Shown one piece after another: positions 42,437 through 53,794 of a stretch of DNA of 64,000 nucleotides. Made by a program: the position numbers and the translations under genes. The number at the start of each line of letters is the position of its first letter. The stretch's first letter is position 1. The stretch covers positions 75,431,901 to 75,495,900 of the forward strand of contig JAQMRL010000004.1 of assembly GCA_035578175.1 (NCBI GenBank). Direction: 5' to 3'. Under the pieces are notes generated by a model. It was not told where the DNA came from and did no database searches. It worked only from the letters and a program-made list of their open reading frames with translations. The stretch is from Catonia carolina. Its lineage: Eukaryota > Arthropoda > Insecta > Hemiptera > Achilidae.

Positions 42437-42829
42437 GGGTTAAGTATCAATTAATTAAACTGGACTTCTTGAACATAAATGATTGATAACTAAAAACACT
42501 TTAACAATGTTGAACAGAGTTGCCATTCGGCCCGAATAAACAACCTTGACTAATTAATAAATCACGTAACGTATCAAAATCTGACAACTCAGCAATCACT
42601 GTAAGATCCCATTCCTGTGATTTCTCTAATAGTTAATGGTTTTTCCTTAAACTCAATGAGCAAAAAAATTTCTTTTTGTGTATTTTTATTGTGACGTATG
42701 TGAGCACATATGTTAAACGGTATGTTTTAAACAGAGTGGGTCTACTGGATTTTTTTATATTCTACATTTTTTTAATAAATAAAAAATTCGTGTTATTAAT
42801 GAAAACGACTAGAAAAAGAAAACTAAAAT
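42437..42829. other. Unassigned AT-rich stretch
   Basis: No feature recognised. Confidence 0.4.
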
Positions 42830-43095
42830 TTTAAAAAAACCTGTATAAAGTGGATGACAACCGGTTGACAAAACAAATTATTAAAACACTAAACAACAGA
42901 CCTAAGACGTAAGAAAAATGGTTTAAAGAAGTCAGAAAGGATATTGAGAAAACCGGAATCACTCGAGGAAACTTAATGAGCTAAATCAAATTCAGACAGC
43001 TAATTACGGACTTGGAGCAGAAACAGAACACCGGGTGGAAAAGAAGAAAAGAGAAAAGCCTACAGTGAGCGAATTCTGAGAATGTGGGCTAAAAA
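42830..43095 (+). pseudogene. Decayed LINE C-terminal region (same kind as 50035-52134)
   Basis: Reads YKVDDNRLTKQIIKTLNN, KWFKEVRKDIEKTGITRGN, with stops after each block. The order 'RMDxxRLTKQI…WFxEVxxDLxxxGIT' precedes the basic tail in this LINE type. Confidence 0.6.
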
Positions 43096-43252
43096 AAGAG
43101 CTTCTAGAAACGTACAAAGTCATCTCACGTGGTCTTAAATTGGCCTTATACGAGGGAAAAATGAAGTCGTTATTTTAAATATTACTTTAAAATATTACAT
43201 GGCAAGTTTTTTAGTTGAGAATTACGTACATTGATTACAGCCAGGCATACAT

Positions 43253-43370
43253 TACTTAAGTTTTAATTACTCGTTCATCCGAAATTTTTAGTTATCCGAA
43301 CCGGACCAAATCCGGTTAAATGGTAAATTACGAAATAATAAAAAATTTAGGAGTAAATTTTCAGATAGTT
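43253..43370. mobile_element. Repeat J, copy 1 (pogo-like end)
   Basis: TTAAGTTTTAATTACTCG, then ATCCGAAATTTTTAGTTATC, CGGTTAAATGG and AGGAGTAAATT match 45383-45499 closely. The 'cgtt-atccgaa…ttatccgaa' wording resembles pogo-type termini. Confidence 0.6.
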
Positions 43371-43686
43371 TTGACTGAAATTTTTAATTTTCGGTTTTTT
43401 ATGTTTTTCAATAGTTTAGACCTTGACCAACCACAAAAACATTAAATTACAACAAAAATTTATTTAAATGAAAAAAATTAAGTTTTTATCACGTTTATTC
43501 TAAAAAATTAACATTCGCTAAGAACAAATATTTTTCATAAAAGTAATTTAAGTAATAAAAGTAATATTTGTCATAAAAGTAATTTGTGTTTTTTTATGAA
43601 ATGGGGTCGCTAAAAACTTAGAATGTTGATGCGAACATAATAAACCGATTATAAAAAATAAAAAAAAATTTATATTTTATTTATTA
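43371..43686. other. Unassigned AT-rich stretch
   Basis: Contains a short local duplication of AAAAGTAAT(T/A)TNNGT (43538-43590). Otherwise nothing recognised. Confidence 0.4.
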
Positions 43687-44640
43687 CTTTCTCTTGCCTA
43701 TATGAATATACAGGAAGGAAAGTATTGTTTTCATGTCGATTTTTAGAAATCGAGTTTTCACCGGATCTATACGTTTTCAGACCCCCTGAACCCAAAAAAC
43801 ATGTTTTTAGCGATTGGTCTGTGTGTGTGTGTGTGTGTGTGTATGTGTGTGTGTGTGTGTGAACAGAATATCTCAAGAACGGAACATCGTACGAACTTGA
43901 AACTTGAAACTTAAGTTACATATCACTACCGGACCCGACACGAACATTTTCATCAAAATCGGTCAACCGGAAGTAGTAGTTTATTCGTATAATTTTTCAC
44001 TTTTTTGCGATTTCCTCAAAAACTAGTCCTACGATTTTTTTTAAAATCGCCTGGTTTACTACATTTTTTATGCTCTACAATATAGGGTAGGCGCCATGTT
44101 TGCTGAAATTCTGCGTGAGGCAGTTTTTACGTAAAAACATTTTCTTTTTAAGATTGCGGCTTTAATATGCATTTTAGCGCAAAACGTTATATAATAAAAG
44201 TTGTAGAGAATGTAAAATTCTACAACATTTATTTCAAAAATTTTTTTGTATAACGCTTAGTTTAGCGGTAATTTGCGATTTTCTGTTTTTTTTCTCACGA
44301 AAACGTGAGAAAAATCGATTTTTTTAACATTTCGGTCTTAGTATGCATTTTACGACAAAAGTGTATATAATTAAATTTATAGAAAATTAAAAGATCTACA
44401 ACTTTTGTGTAGAGCATTTTTTTTCTCTACAGAGCCTAGTTTAGCGTGAAAGCGTGATTTTCCGTATTTTTAAGCCAAACTGAGTTAGATTGTCATTTTG
44501 CGTCATTCACTCATGATTAAAATAAGGTTATGTTTTTGAGGTTAGTTTTTGTTTATTTCTAATATTTTATTAATACTGTTAGGTTTATTATTAATTATTT
44601 GCATTGGCAAGAGAAAGTTGTGTGATTGTTTCACACCAGA
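43687..44640 (-). mobile_element. Family A, full-length copy
   Basis: Complete minus-strand copy with a long (GT)n at 43820-43860. Followed immediately by SINE D. Confidence 0.93.
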
Positions 44641-44649
44641 TTTTTTTAT

Positions 44650-44843
44650 AATTCATTTATTTAACGTCGCATCAACTACAACGGTCATTACCGACGACTT
44701 TGGGGTGTAACTCTTTACAATGGAGGATGAAATGATTTTATTTTTTTATAACGTATGAAAATATGCCGTGCCTGAGTGGGATTCGAACCCAAGACCGCAT
44801 GATGAGAGGCGAGCACGTTACCAACTGCGCCAATGCGGCCGGC
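44650..44843 (-). mobile_element. SINE D, reverse
   Basis: GGGATTCGAACCC at 44779, CCAATGCGGCCGGC at the right end. Confidence 0.92.
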
Positions 44844-45292
44844 TTTTCATATTTTTATATTGTTCGTTTTAGTGCAAAAAGAATTTTAGTTTTTTTTAAA
44901 TATTTTCTTCACTATTTTTAATATTCTCCGCTGTTTGTGCAGCTCTCTAACCAACAGTTGATGGAAAATTAAACTTGTTTGTGTACATTTAGTTTCTCAT
45001 TTGTGCCTTTTCCCGTAAATTTAAGATTTTTAACACTTAGGTAAGTTTTTCTCAGGAAAAATTTAACCTACCAGGCTGAAACGTTTACCAGTTAATTATC
45101 ATGTGCATGCACATTCACCGACATTGGTTTTACTTCAAGGTGCTCAAAAAAATAGTAATATGCAAAAAACGTAGAAAAAAATTGTAAAAATTTTATTTAT
45201 TCGTTATTCTTTTTAAAACTTTATGGTCCAACAGATTAAACTGAAAAAAAAAATATCAGCAGCTAAAACCACCCTACAACTGTGAATGTGTA
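44844..45292. other. Unassigned AT-rich stretch
   Basis: No feature recognised. Confidence 0.4.
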
Positions 45293-45500
45293 AAGTTTCA
45301 TTTTCTTAACTTTCACCAATCTAATGAAAAATGCACCTAAAAATAGAAAATTTAACATTGGCGGTATACAAAGTACAGTCTCCCCTTAAGTTTTATTTAC
45401 TCGTTCAACCGAAATTTTTAGTTATCCGGACCGGATCAAATCCGGTTAAACGGTAAATTACGAAATAACAAGAAAATTAGGAGTAAATTTAGATAGTTTC
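45293..45500. mobile_element. Repeat J, copy 2 (longer)
   Basis: Contains both the part shared with 16697-16771 (CAATCTAATGAAAAATGC…ACAGTCTCCCCTTAA) and the part shared with 43253-43370. The junction TACAGTCTCCCCTTAAGTTT, a CAGT after TA, could be the element terminus. Confidence 0.6.
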
Positions 45501-46217
45501 CCAAAAAGTATTTTCAACATTATTTTTTTGTTTAAACTAGGAGGAATAAAGATAGGTTTTTATGAAGTTCAAAAGAAGTGAAAGAAAGGGAAAACGAAAA
45601 GAAGAATAAGAAAGAGAAAGGGCAGGTATAGAGAGGAGACAACTACAAACACAAAACGTACACACACAAACGAACACAGAGATACAAAGCAGACACAAAA
45701 GGGGACGAAAGAAAGGGAACGGCAATTCGTTTTACAAAAAGTTTTTAGAGGTACCTTTTTCTTCCTATAGAAGAATCTCACTGAAACGGTGGTAAAAAAT
45801 AAATAACTTGTGTAAAGGAGGGGGAAGTAACGCTAGAGAGAGTGAGAGTGAGTGAGAAAGAGAGAGAAAGTACTAGTAATAATAGAGTATACTAAAGTGA
45901 TTGCCCTCATAACAAGACGATTACCTCAAGTTTCTTTTTTTTATAAAGGTAACTAATTACAATACATGTTTCATATTATTAGATCTTTTTAATAACCTAT
46001 TAACAATGATTAATACTATAATAGTGTTAAATTAAAAACCACTCAAACACAAACGTTTTTATTAACTAATTATAAGCCACAGTACACAGGCAATAAAAAT
46101 AATAAAATATTGTAATTAAGAGGTGTTACGTATTAAGATAAGCTAAATTTTTAATCAGATTTAAGTATCAATCGGTGGAAAAATTTGCGTTTTGTTGTGA
46201 AAAATTTTATATTTTTA
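45501..46217. other. Purine-rich tracts and AT-rich DNA
   Basis: 45565-45640 and 45815-45872 are GA-rich on the plus strand. Their C/T-rich complements create spurious serine/leucine frames. No gene recognised. Confidence 0.5.
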
Positions 46218-47116
46218 TTTTCTCTTGCCTATATGAATATATAGAAACGAAAGTATTGTTTTCATGTCGATTTTTCGAAATCGAGTTTTCACCAGATCTA
46301 CACGTTTTCAGAACCCCTGAACCCAAAAAAAACATGTTTTTAGCGATTGATGAGTGTGTGTGGCTGTGTGTGAACAGAATATCTCAAGAATGGAACATCG
46401 TATGAACTTGAAACTTAAGTTACTTACCACTACCGAACCCGACACGAAAATTTTCATCAAAATCGGTCAGCCGGAAGTAGTAGTTTATTCGTGTAATTTT
46501 TCAATTTTTTGGGATTTTCTCAAAAACGGGTCCTACGATTTTTTTTAAATCACCTGGTTTACTGAATTTTTTATGCTTCACAAGATAGGGTAGGCGCCAT
46601 GTCTGCAGAGAGGCTGTTTTCACGTAAAAAAAATTGTTTTTTTTAAGATTGCGACTTTAATATGCATTTAGCATAAAAATTTATATAGTAAAAGTTGTAG
46701 AGAATTTAAAATTCTACAACTTTTATTTCAAACATATTTTGTATAACGCTTAGTTTAACGGTAATTAGCGATTTTCTACTTTTTTCTCCCGAAAACGTGT
46801 GAAAAATCGATTTTTTTAAGATTTCGGCCTTAGTATGCATTTTACGACAAAAACGTATATAATAAAATTATTAGGATATTAAAAAATCTACAACTTTTGT
46901 TTAGAGCATTTTTCTCTACAAAGGCTAGTTTAGCGTGAAAGAGAGATTTTCTGTATTTTTCAGCCAAACTGAGGTTAATTTTAATTTTGCGTCTTTCACT
47001 CATAATTAAAATTAGGTTATGTTTTTTGAGGTTAGTTTTTTTGTTTATTTCTATTGTTAGGTTATATTGGTCATTATTTGCATTGGCAAGAGAAAGTGTG
47101 AGTGTTTCACACCAAA
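46218..47116 (-). mobile_element. Family A, full-length but diverged copy
   Basis: Both ends recognisable (TTTTCTCTTGCC … CACACCAAA), with small deletions such as the lost AATTTC near 46605. Confidence 0.9.
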
Positions 47117-47205
47117 TTTTTAATTTTCAACATAATATGCCGGGTTCACTAAGTTTTCACTGTATTGTGTTAAGTAATAAACCAATTTTTTACCACAATA
47201 GCACT

Positions 47206-47581
47206 GCCCTACCAAGAATTTCAGTAGATATCTCGCTTACCCTATTATCTTGTAGAGAACTATAAAGTACTAAATGAGCGGATTTTAAACAAAATCGTTG
47301 GTGCAGTTTTTTAAGAAAATTATAAAAACGAAATGTGGAAAATTGCACGATTAATCTACTACTTCCGCTTGACCACTTTTGATGAAAGTGTTCGTGTCAG
47401 ATCCCCTCATGGTATTCAACTTCCGTTCGTGAGATATTTTGTTCACGCACAAACAGACCAATCGGTAAAAACATTTTTGGCTTTAGGGGACCTGAAAACG
47501 TCTGTTGCCGATGAAAACTCGATTTCGAAAAATAACTTGAAAACAATACTTTTCCTGTCTACCATACTGAGCAAAAGACAG
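47206..47581 (+). mobile_element. Family A, 3' third, strongly diverged
   Basis: CTACCAAGAATTTCAG to GAGCAAAAGACAGTAAAA. It parallels the family over its 3' part with many substitutions (CCGCTTGACCACTTTTGATG), suggesting an older subfamily. Confidence 0.75.
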
Positions 47582-47689
47582 TAAAATACCCATACAAACC
47601 GACACAAAACCAAGAGAACATAAAGACACAGAAAAAAATTTTAATCAAGAGTTAAAAATATCTTTTTTTTTTGTTTGCTTTTATTTGTT

Positions 47690-47912
47690 ATTGGGAACTG
47701 TACATTGTTGACAACTACCCAATTTGATCGCTGCTTTTTTCTGTATTTTTTGACGTGGATTAGACATGAGTTTGAACAGGGACCCCCAGTAGAGTTTCTC
47801 ATGGATGGCTGTCAACTGGTCACCATACAAAGTCGCTTGTCCAACCGGTGTTGCTTAACAAATAATAGCGACTTTCTACCAGCTGACTGACTGGGCTGGC
47901 CCGAAGGCCTGT
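47690..47912. mobile_element. Unclassified interspersed repeat I, copy 2
   Basis: Matches 18417-18660 nearly base for base apart from a few substitutions and short indels. Nothing coding recognised. Confidence 0.6.
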
Positions 47913-48108
47913 TTAAAATTTAAAAATTTACCCATCCTTTGAATTTTATATCACAGGTAAAGGTAATGATATTTATATTTTAAATAAACACTCCCAAATT
48001 TTTTTACATTTCCTCTCAATTTATTACTTTAGTAGGGTACAAAATGTTAATAAAATTGAAAAGAAAAAAACAAACAAATAACAATGGAACGAATTTGAAA
48101 CAATGAAA

Positions 48109-48479
48109 GTATCAAATTATTCACACTCAATCTATTCGTTGCAGGGCTAAAATAAATATTTCTGTTTCTTATCACATGGTCAGCCAATTAAATGACTGAA
48201 TTATTTAAGAACAGAAGAGGTAGAGGTGTAAAAGACACTAATCAAGAGTTATCTCCTCTGAAAGTAATGAATTTTATTATACAGCCAGACCCTGTGGTGA
48301 ATGAAGTGAAGGTGTCATTTACAGAGTGGAAAATATGTGCTTTTCAGAGGGCCCGGCATGCTGGTAAGCGTACTTTTCCACTCAGTGAGGAAGGCATTGG
48401 TAAACCACCTCATTCCTCGTTTTACTAAGTAAAACCTCTACAGGTTCAAACCAGCCTTTCGGCTGATGACCTAAACAAG
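48109..48479 (+). mobile_element. Family C retroposon, slightly 5'-truncated, with TSD
   Basis: Target duplication AACAATGAAA (48099-48108 and 48480-48489). Starts at GTATCAAATTATTC, about 20 bp short of the full 5' end, the 5' truncation expected of target-primed insertion. Confidence 0.95.
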
Positions 48480-48489
48480 AACAATGAAA

Positions 48490-49101
48490 CAAAACTAAAA
48501 TAAGTTATACCTGTTTCTTTCCATTCAGTAGATTACTTTGAAAACTAAATTTTTTTCACATTCAGTAAAATACTACTTTACAAACTAAATTATAAAATAA
48601 CACATCCGGTTTTTTCGGTCCTCGAAAAAAAGTTAAGATAAATCAATACACGAGATATTTATCTGTTTAAAAACCGGTAACACCCTAAGGGAGGCGTTTA
48701 TCAACACTGTTTTAATTGCATAAACATAGGTAATACTACAGATTACATAATACATATGTTTTCATACTAACATAATTACATGTTTACACAATTTATAAAC
48801 TCCATTTAATAATTAAATTCCTTAACATAGTAAGATAACTTAAAATTTTTATTTTCTCTTTAGTTTCTTCAAATTTGCTTGTTTGTTTCTCTGGGTTTTA
48901 ACGTGATATATATAAACCTTCTAGAATTTGTAAGGTGCCACGGTTCCTAATAATTAACTGTCCTAAATTTAAGCTAGCCAAAAATGGAGTTAAATAAAAA
49001 ACCAGACTTTTAACGTTATGCTGAGAAAACAAAATTTAATCAAATAGAATTTAGAATACGATACAAATAAGATATTTATGATTTGATTCCTTTCCTTTTT
49101 A
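48490..49101. other. Unassigned AT-rich stretch
   Basis: No feature recognised. Confidence 0.4.
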
Positions 49102-49392
49102 CTTTCTTTTGCCTATATGAATATAGGAAGGAAGTATTGTTTTCATGTCGATTTTTCGAAATCGAGTTTTCACCGGATCTACACGTTTTCCTGAACCCAA
49201 AAAACATGTTTTAAGCGATTGGTCTGAGTGTGTGTGTGTATGTGTGAACATAATATCTCAAGAACAGAAGATCGTAGAAAAACATCGTTTAGGGGTCCTG
49301 AAGACGTGTATATTGAGTGAAAACCCGATTTATAAAAATCGACATGAAAACAATACTTTCCTTCCTTATATATTCAAATAGAGCAGAGATAT
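49102..49392. mobile_element. Second fold-back derivative of family A
   Basis: 49102-49280 is the minus-strand 3' end (CTTTCTTTTGCCTATATG … AATATCTCAAGAACAG). From about 49286 the 3' end follows in plus orientation (GGGGTCCTGAAGACGTGTAT … CCTTCCTTATATATTC). The centre differs from the fold-back at 21174, so it arose independently. Confidence 0.8.
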
Positions 49393-49544
49393 AGAGCATC
49401 AGATGCTAAATAAAAGTAAAATTCCCGCATATTTTATTTGGCTACACTCCTCTGGCACTAAGCCCTAGATATTATCACAGAAAAGTAAAACGTAACTATT
49501 ATAATTTGCAACAAGAATAAATTCAATACAAATGAAAATTTAAT

Positions 49545-49936
49545 GTGTGTTTAGGTGATCAGCCAAAAGGCTGGTTTGAACCTCTAGAAGTTTTACTAAG
49601 TAAATCGAGGAGTGAGGTAATTTACAATTGCCTTCCTCACTAAGTGAAAAAGTACACTTACCAGCATGCCAGGCCCTCTGAAAATCATATATTTTCCACT
49701 CTGCAAATGACACTTTCACTTCATTCACCACAGAGTCTGGCTGTATAATGAAATCCATTACTTTCAGACAAGATAACTCTGATTAGTGTCTTATACACCT
49801 CTACCTCTTTTGTTCTTAAATGATTCAGTCATTTAATTGGCTTACCATGTGATAAAAAACAGAACTATTTATTTTAGCCCTGCAATTAACAGATTGAATG
49901 TAAATAATTTGACACTCCACCTGTCTGTTATGGGCA
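49545..49936 (-). mobile_element. Family C retroposon, full length, with TSD
   Basis: Target duplication GAAAATTTAAT (49534-49544 and 49937-49947). Confidence 0.95.
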
Positions 49937-50034
49937 GAAAATTTAATAAATACGTAACATATTATAGAATTTACATCTTACAAAGAGGAAGAAAACAAAA
50001 ACGAATAATAATAATAATAATAATAACATTGAAA

Positions 50035-50513
50035 CATTGAACACAAAATATGGTATAATTAACAGAAAGCCACACTTCAAATATCTAGGTGAATTTATAG
50101 AGCCCACAGGAGCAGAGGAGATATCGCAGGTTAACAGGCTACAAAAGACCAAAAGAGCACTGTGGATGACACAGAACTTATATAACAAGAAGTCGATGTC
50201 AAGAAACACCAAGATCCGCCACTACAACACAGTTATCAAACCCGCTTTCCTGTATGCAAGTGAGACACTAACATTAAATAAGAAACACGAGCTGGAAGAC
50301 ATAAAAAAAGAAGAAAGGAAAATAATCCGAAACATCCTTGGTGCTAGGCAAACGGAAAACGGGTTCAGATTACAACCAAACCAGACCGTAGAAAAGTTCT
50401 CAAATGTAGAAGCTGACATTAGAAAGAGACGTATGAAATTCTTTGGACACATACAGCGGTTACCAGAAAACAGGCTAACAAGAAAAATATTGGAGTATAG
50501 TTGTATACTATAA
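50035..50513 (+). pseudogene. LINE RT C-terminal region, upstream piece
   Basis: Frame 50037-50513: KPHFKYLGEFIEPTG, KTKRALWMTQNLYNKKSMS, YNTVIKPAFLYASETL, KKEERKIIRNILGARQTENG, DIRKRRMKFFGHIQRLPENR. This is the region after the RT fingers/palm of an RTE/Loa-like LINE ('FKYLG…TVIKPxxLYxxETL…ERKIxRxILG…RRxxFxGHxxRM'). It is interrupted at 50500 by AT-repeat sequence and the palindromic element; the C-terminus resumes at about 51800. Confidence 0.82.
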
Positions 50514-51690
50514 TAATATTAAATAATAATATTATAATAATATTATAATAATAATATAATAATATTATTATTAATATAATAATAATATAATAATAATATA
50601 TATATATATATATATACAGGGTGATTCATGAAGTTCTCCCCCCACTTCTACAGCACATTGTACTAGTAAAAATAATGAAAAAATGTTATATAAACATAGG
50701 TCCGAAAACGCTTCGTTAGCGAGTTACAGCTAGCGAAAGTTTCGCCTGGATTTCAGTTCACCAGGTGAAATGAGGTCTTCCTGGAATTCTGGTAAGGTAG
50801 ATTAAGGGGCGAATTCAATCATTTCTTATGGTTTTTGATCTGATAAATTGAATAAAACAGGTCCCAGAACTGTAAGTTAAATAGTTTTTGAGAAAACCAG
50901 TGTCAAATGCAAAAAATGGAGTGAAAATCACATATTTTCATCTTTGGGCAAGAATAACTTTGTTATTTCACCAAGAAACAGTTAAAAATTTTCAATAAAA
51001 AATGTAGAAAATTTTATTCTGAACAAACCGGTGTAAATAAAGTACACAGAAAGCGAATAGTTTTTGAGAAAACCAGTGTCAAATGCAAAAAAATGGAGTG
51101 AAAAAAACACATTTTTTCATTTTAGTTTTTCCGGTTAATTTTACTTTGTACTCTTATGAATAAAAACTCATTTAATCAAACATCTATTCGCTTTCTGTGT
51201 ACTTAATTTACACCGGTTTGTTCAGAATAAAATTTTCCACATGTTTTATTGAAAAATTTTAACTGTTTCTTGGTGAAATAACACAGTTATCCTTGCCCAA
51301 AGATGAAAAAATAAGTTTTTCACTCCATTTTTTGCATTTGACACTGGTTTTCTTAAAAACTATTTAACTTACAGATCTGGGACCTGTTTTATTCAATTTA
51401 TCAGATCAAAAACCATAAGAAATGATTGAATTTGCCCCTTAATCTACCTTACCACAATTCCAGGAAGACCTCATTTCACCTGGTGAACTGAAATCCAGGC
51501 GAAATTTTCGCTAGCTGTAACTCGCTAACGAAGCGTTTTCGGACCTATGTTTATATAACATTTTTTCATTATTTTTACTAGTACAATGTGCTGTAGAAGT
51601 GGGGGGAGAACTTCATGAATCACCCTGTATATATATAATATATATATATTATAATATTATAATAATATTAATATATATATTAATATATAA

Positions 51691-51753
<63 letters not shown>

Positions 51754-51797
51754 ATTATAATAATATTATAATAATATTAATACTATAATAATATATT
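50505..51797. repeat. Insertion zone: TA/AAT-rich repeats around a palindromic element
   Basis: 50505-50616 and 51628-51797 are built from TA, AAT and ATT units in mirror-like arrangement (TAATAATATTATAA). The palindromic transposon sits in the TA tract. Confidence 0.9.
50617..51627. mobile_element. 1011-bp palindromic (fold-back) MITE in a TA target
   Basis: Starts CAGGGTGATTCATGAAGTTC and ends in its exact reverse complement. Arms 50617-51061 and about 51182-51627 (roughly 445 bp each) are near-perfect inverted copies, including the mirrored TTCGTTAGCGAGTTACAGC / GCTGTAACTCGCTAACGAA. The ~120-bp centre holds a second copy of GAGAAAACCAGTGTCAAATG, also present in the left arm. Flanked by TATA on both sides. 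No coding frame. The TA target suggests Tc1/mariner or a related superfamily, but this is not proven. Confidence 0.92.
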
Positions 51798-52084
51798 GAG
51801 GGTCTCTCAAAAAAATGCCACCGTGGATAAGTGAAATCTATAAGGATCTCAGGAAAGCGAAAATAACAGAACAAGACATCGCAGATAGGAACATATTTAG
51901 GAACAAGGTGGACAGATGGGAGATAGAGCCAGAGCAGCCAAAGCAGAAGCAGCACAAGCCAAAGTGGTCAGAAGAAAGGAAACAGGCTTTCTCAAAACGG
52001 ATGCGAGAGTACTGGGTGGACAAAAAGAACAAGAAAAAAAAATGATTCAGTTTGCTTATCGCCTTCTTTTAAGGGAGAATACGC

Positions 52085-52133
<49 letters not shown>

Positions 52134-52134
52134 C
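51798..52134 (+). pseudogene. LINE C-terminus and (AAT)n tail, downstream piece
   Basis: Frame 51815-52041: WISEIYKDLRKAKITEQDIA, KWSEERKQAFSKRMREYWVD, then a run of Lys and the stop. A short 3' UTR and (AAT)n at 52087-52133 form the LINE's microsatellite tail. Together with 50035-50513 it forms the end of one LINE, of the same type as 720-930 and 42830-43095. Confidence 0.8.
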
Positions 52135-52607
52135 TTGACTTTTAAATCTAGTCATGGATTGTGACAACATGGTTTACATCAACATGGTCTTCCGATACGA
52201 AAATGTCTCCCCACCAAGTAAACCCCACATCTAGTAATATGGGCTGTAATAAATAACCATCCGTAAACCCCTCTCTCGTACTTTTACTCCCCGAGTTGCT
52301 CTCTTTGTTTCCCTCAAACCTCCTCAGGCAATATACCCTTCATACACGACACTAACATAAACGCACGCAAACACACACACACTCACGTTTATAATCAATT
52401 CTGAACACAGAGTTACAGTAATAGAGGTTGAATAATATCATGAACATCTGTTCAGGCGAAACATGGAATAACTCAAATACATACGCACACATTGTTAACT
52501 TCTATTACCTATTTATTATTATAGAGTACTGTTTATTTAACTGTTTTGTAATTCGCATTCGATTCGTTACTTTAACTTACAAGTACTTTACACAAAATTA
52601 CATTAAA
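52135..52607. other. Unassigned stretch
   Basis: No feature recognised; a 94-codon frame (52428-52712) runs into the next element and has no family match. Confidence 0.35.
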
Positions 52608-53513
52608 GAGGAGTTCATTTACAAAACGTCTCTTGTCCATATTTTTTCGAAATTGAGATATTGGTATTACTGCATTCAGTACGTATTCCTTTATCAAAAA
52701 CGCTTGTTATAATGTACCAAAACGTCTCAAATCAAGTAAAAAACTAGGTTTAAATGTAGACCTTGTTTCCGAAACGTCTCTTGTCCATTGAAAATGGCGG
52801 TCGAATTTTTGCTTCATGATTTTGAAACAAAATGTCTCTTGTCCCGTATATGTGGAATATACATAGACATCGATTTTTTCGATAGTGTCTCTTGTCCACA
52901 CTGTACTTTACATACAAAATAATAAAAACAATATCAATACTCACAATTCTTAATATTAACGCAGGGAAATTTTGAATTTGGCAACACTGCTAATATATCT
53001 TAACAGCTGACAAGCACGTTTCAACGTGCAGTTCTTGTAAATGAGTGGGTCAAAAAAATTTTTGAAAACAAAACATTTTTGTTTTTGCAATACATTGTAC
53101 GTTGCTTTTGATATTCATTTTACTTTAATTTTTTTTAATTTTTATTAAATTGTAATACTATCTTGTACATAATCTTTCAGTAGGTAATAAACATTGTAAT
53201 TTTTTATGATAAATATGTCTTACTTTTTGTTTTGAACCATATCGTCTCTTCTCCAAATACTTCCTTTCCATAATGTCTCTTGTCCCTGGTTTTTTTTACA
53301 AAAGGTCTCTTGTCCAACATAAATTACTCATTTACTATTGAACTGCATTGGTTTTTTGGCTAATTTTTTTATCAAATTGTGCTATGTAGGTATGGCAATA
53401 AGACTGGTAGCACTTTCCTATTTTCTAATAAAATTTCAGTTGTAAAAACATTTTTTGTGGTTTGTCACAAATTTCACTTGATGGACAAGAGACATTTTGG
53501 AAATGACCTCCTC
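52608..53513. mobile_element. 906-bp DNA element with 33-bp TIRs and repeated GTCTCTTGTCC
   Basis: Left end GAGGAGTTCATTTAC + AAAACGTCTCTTGTCCAT and right end ATGGACAAGAGACATTTT + GGAAATGACCTCCTC are inverted repeats of 33 bp with about four mismatches. Inside, GTCTCTTGTCC recurs at 52776, 52834, 52887, 53244 (one change), 53275 and 53305, plus the terminal copies 52628 and, inverted, 53483; a partial copy lies at 52724. Subterminal motif clusters of this kind usually mark transposase-binding sites. AAA flanks both ends; the target duplication is ambiguous. No coding frame. Superfamily unknown. Confidence 0.75.
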
Positions 53514-53516
53514 AAA

Positions 53517-53785
53517 GTCACTGATTTTCGGAGACGATGGTTCCTGGTTCAAATCCTAGTAAAGGTAGTTACTTTTATACGGATATGAATAATAAACAGT
53601 GGTTACCGGTGTACTTTGATGGTTGGGGTTCAATTAACCATACTCTCTCAGGAATCGTCGGCTTGAGTCTGTACAAGACTACACCTCATTTGCACGTCAT
53701 ACATATCATCCTCATCTCATTAGGTAATGGGGTAGGTTGTTGTTCTGAATTGAGCAGATTGCAACGTACACACATTAGAAATTTA
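53517..53785 (+). mobile_element. SINE B, 5'-truncated
   Basis: Begins ACTGATTTTCGGAGACG in the palindrome's right arm; box B GGTTCAAATCC at 53546. Lies 3 bp from the preceding element. Confidence 0.87.
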
Positions 53786-53794
53786 AAAAAAAAA

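Noticed and set aside
45537..45781. 62- and 70-codon Ser/Leu/Phe-rich frames
   Set aside because: They are the complement of a GA-rich tract. Low complexity, no homologue recognised.
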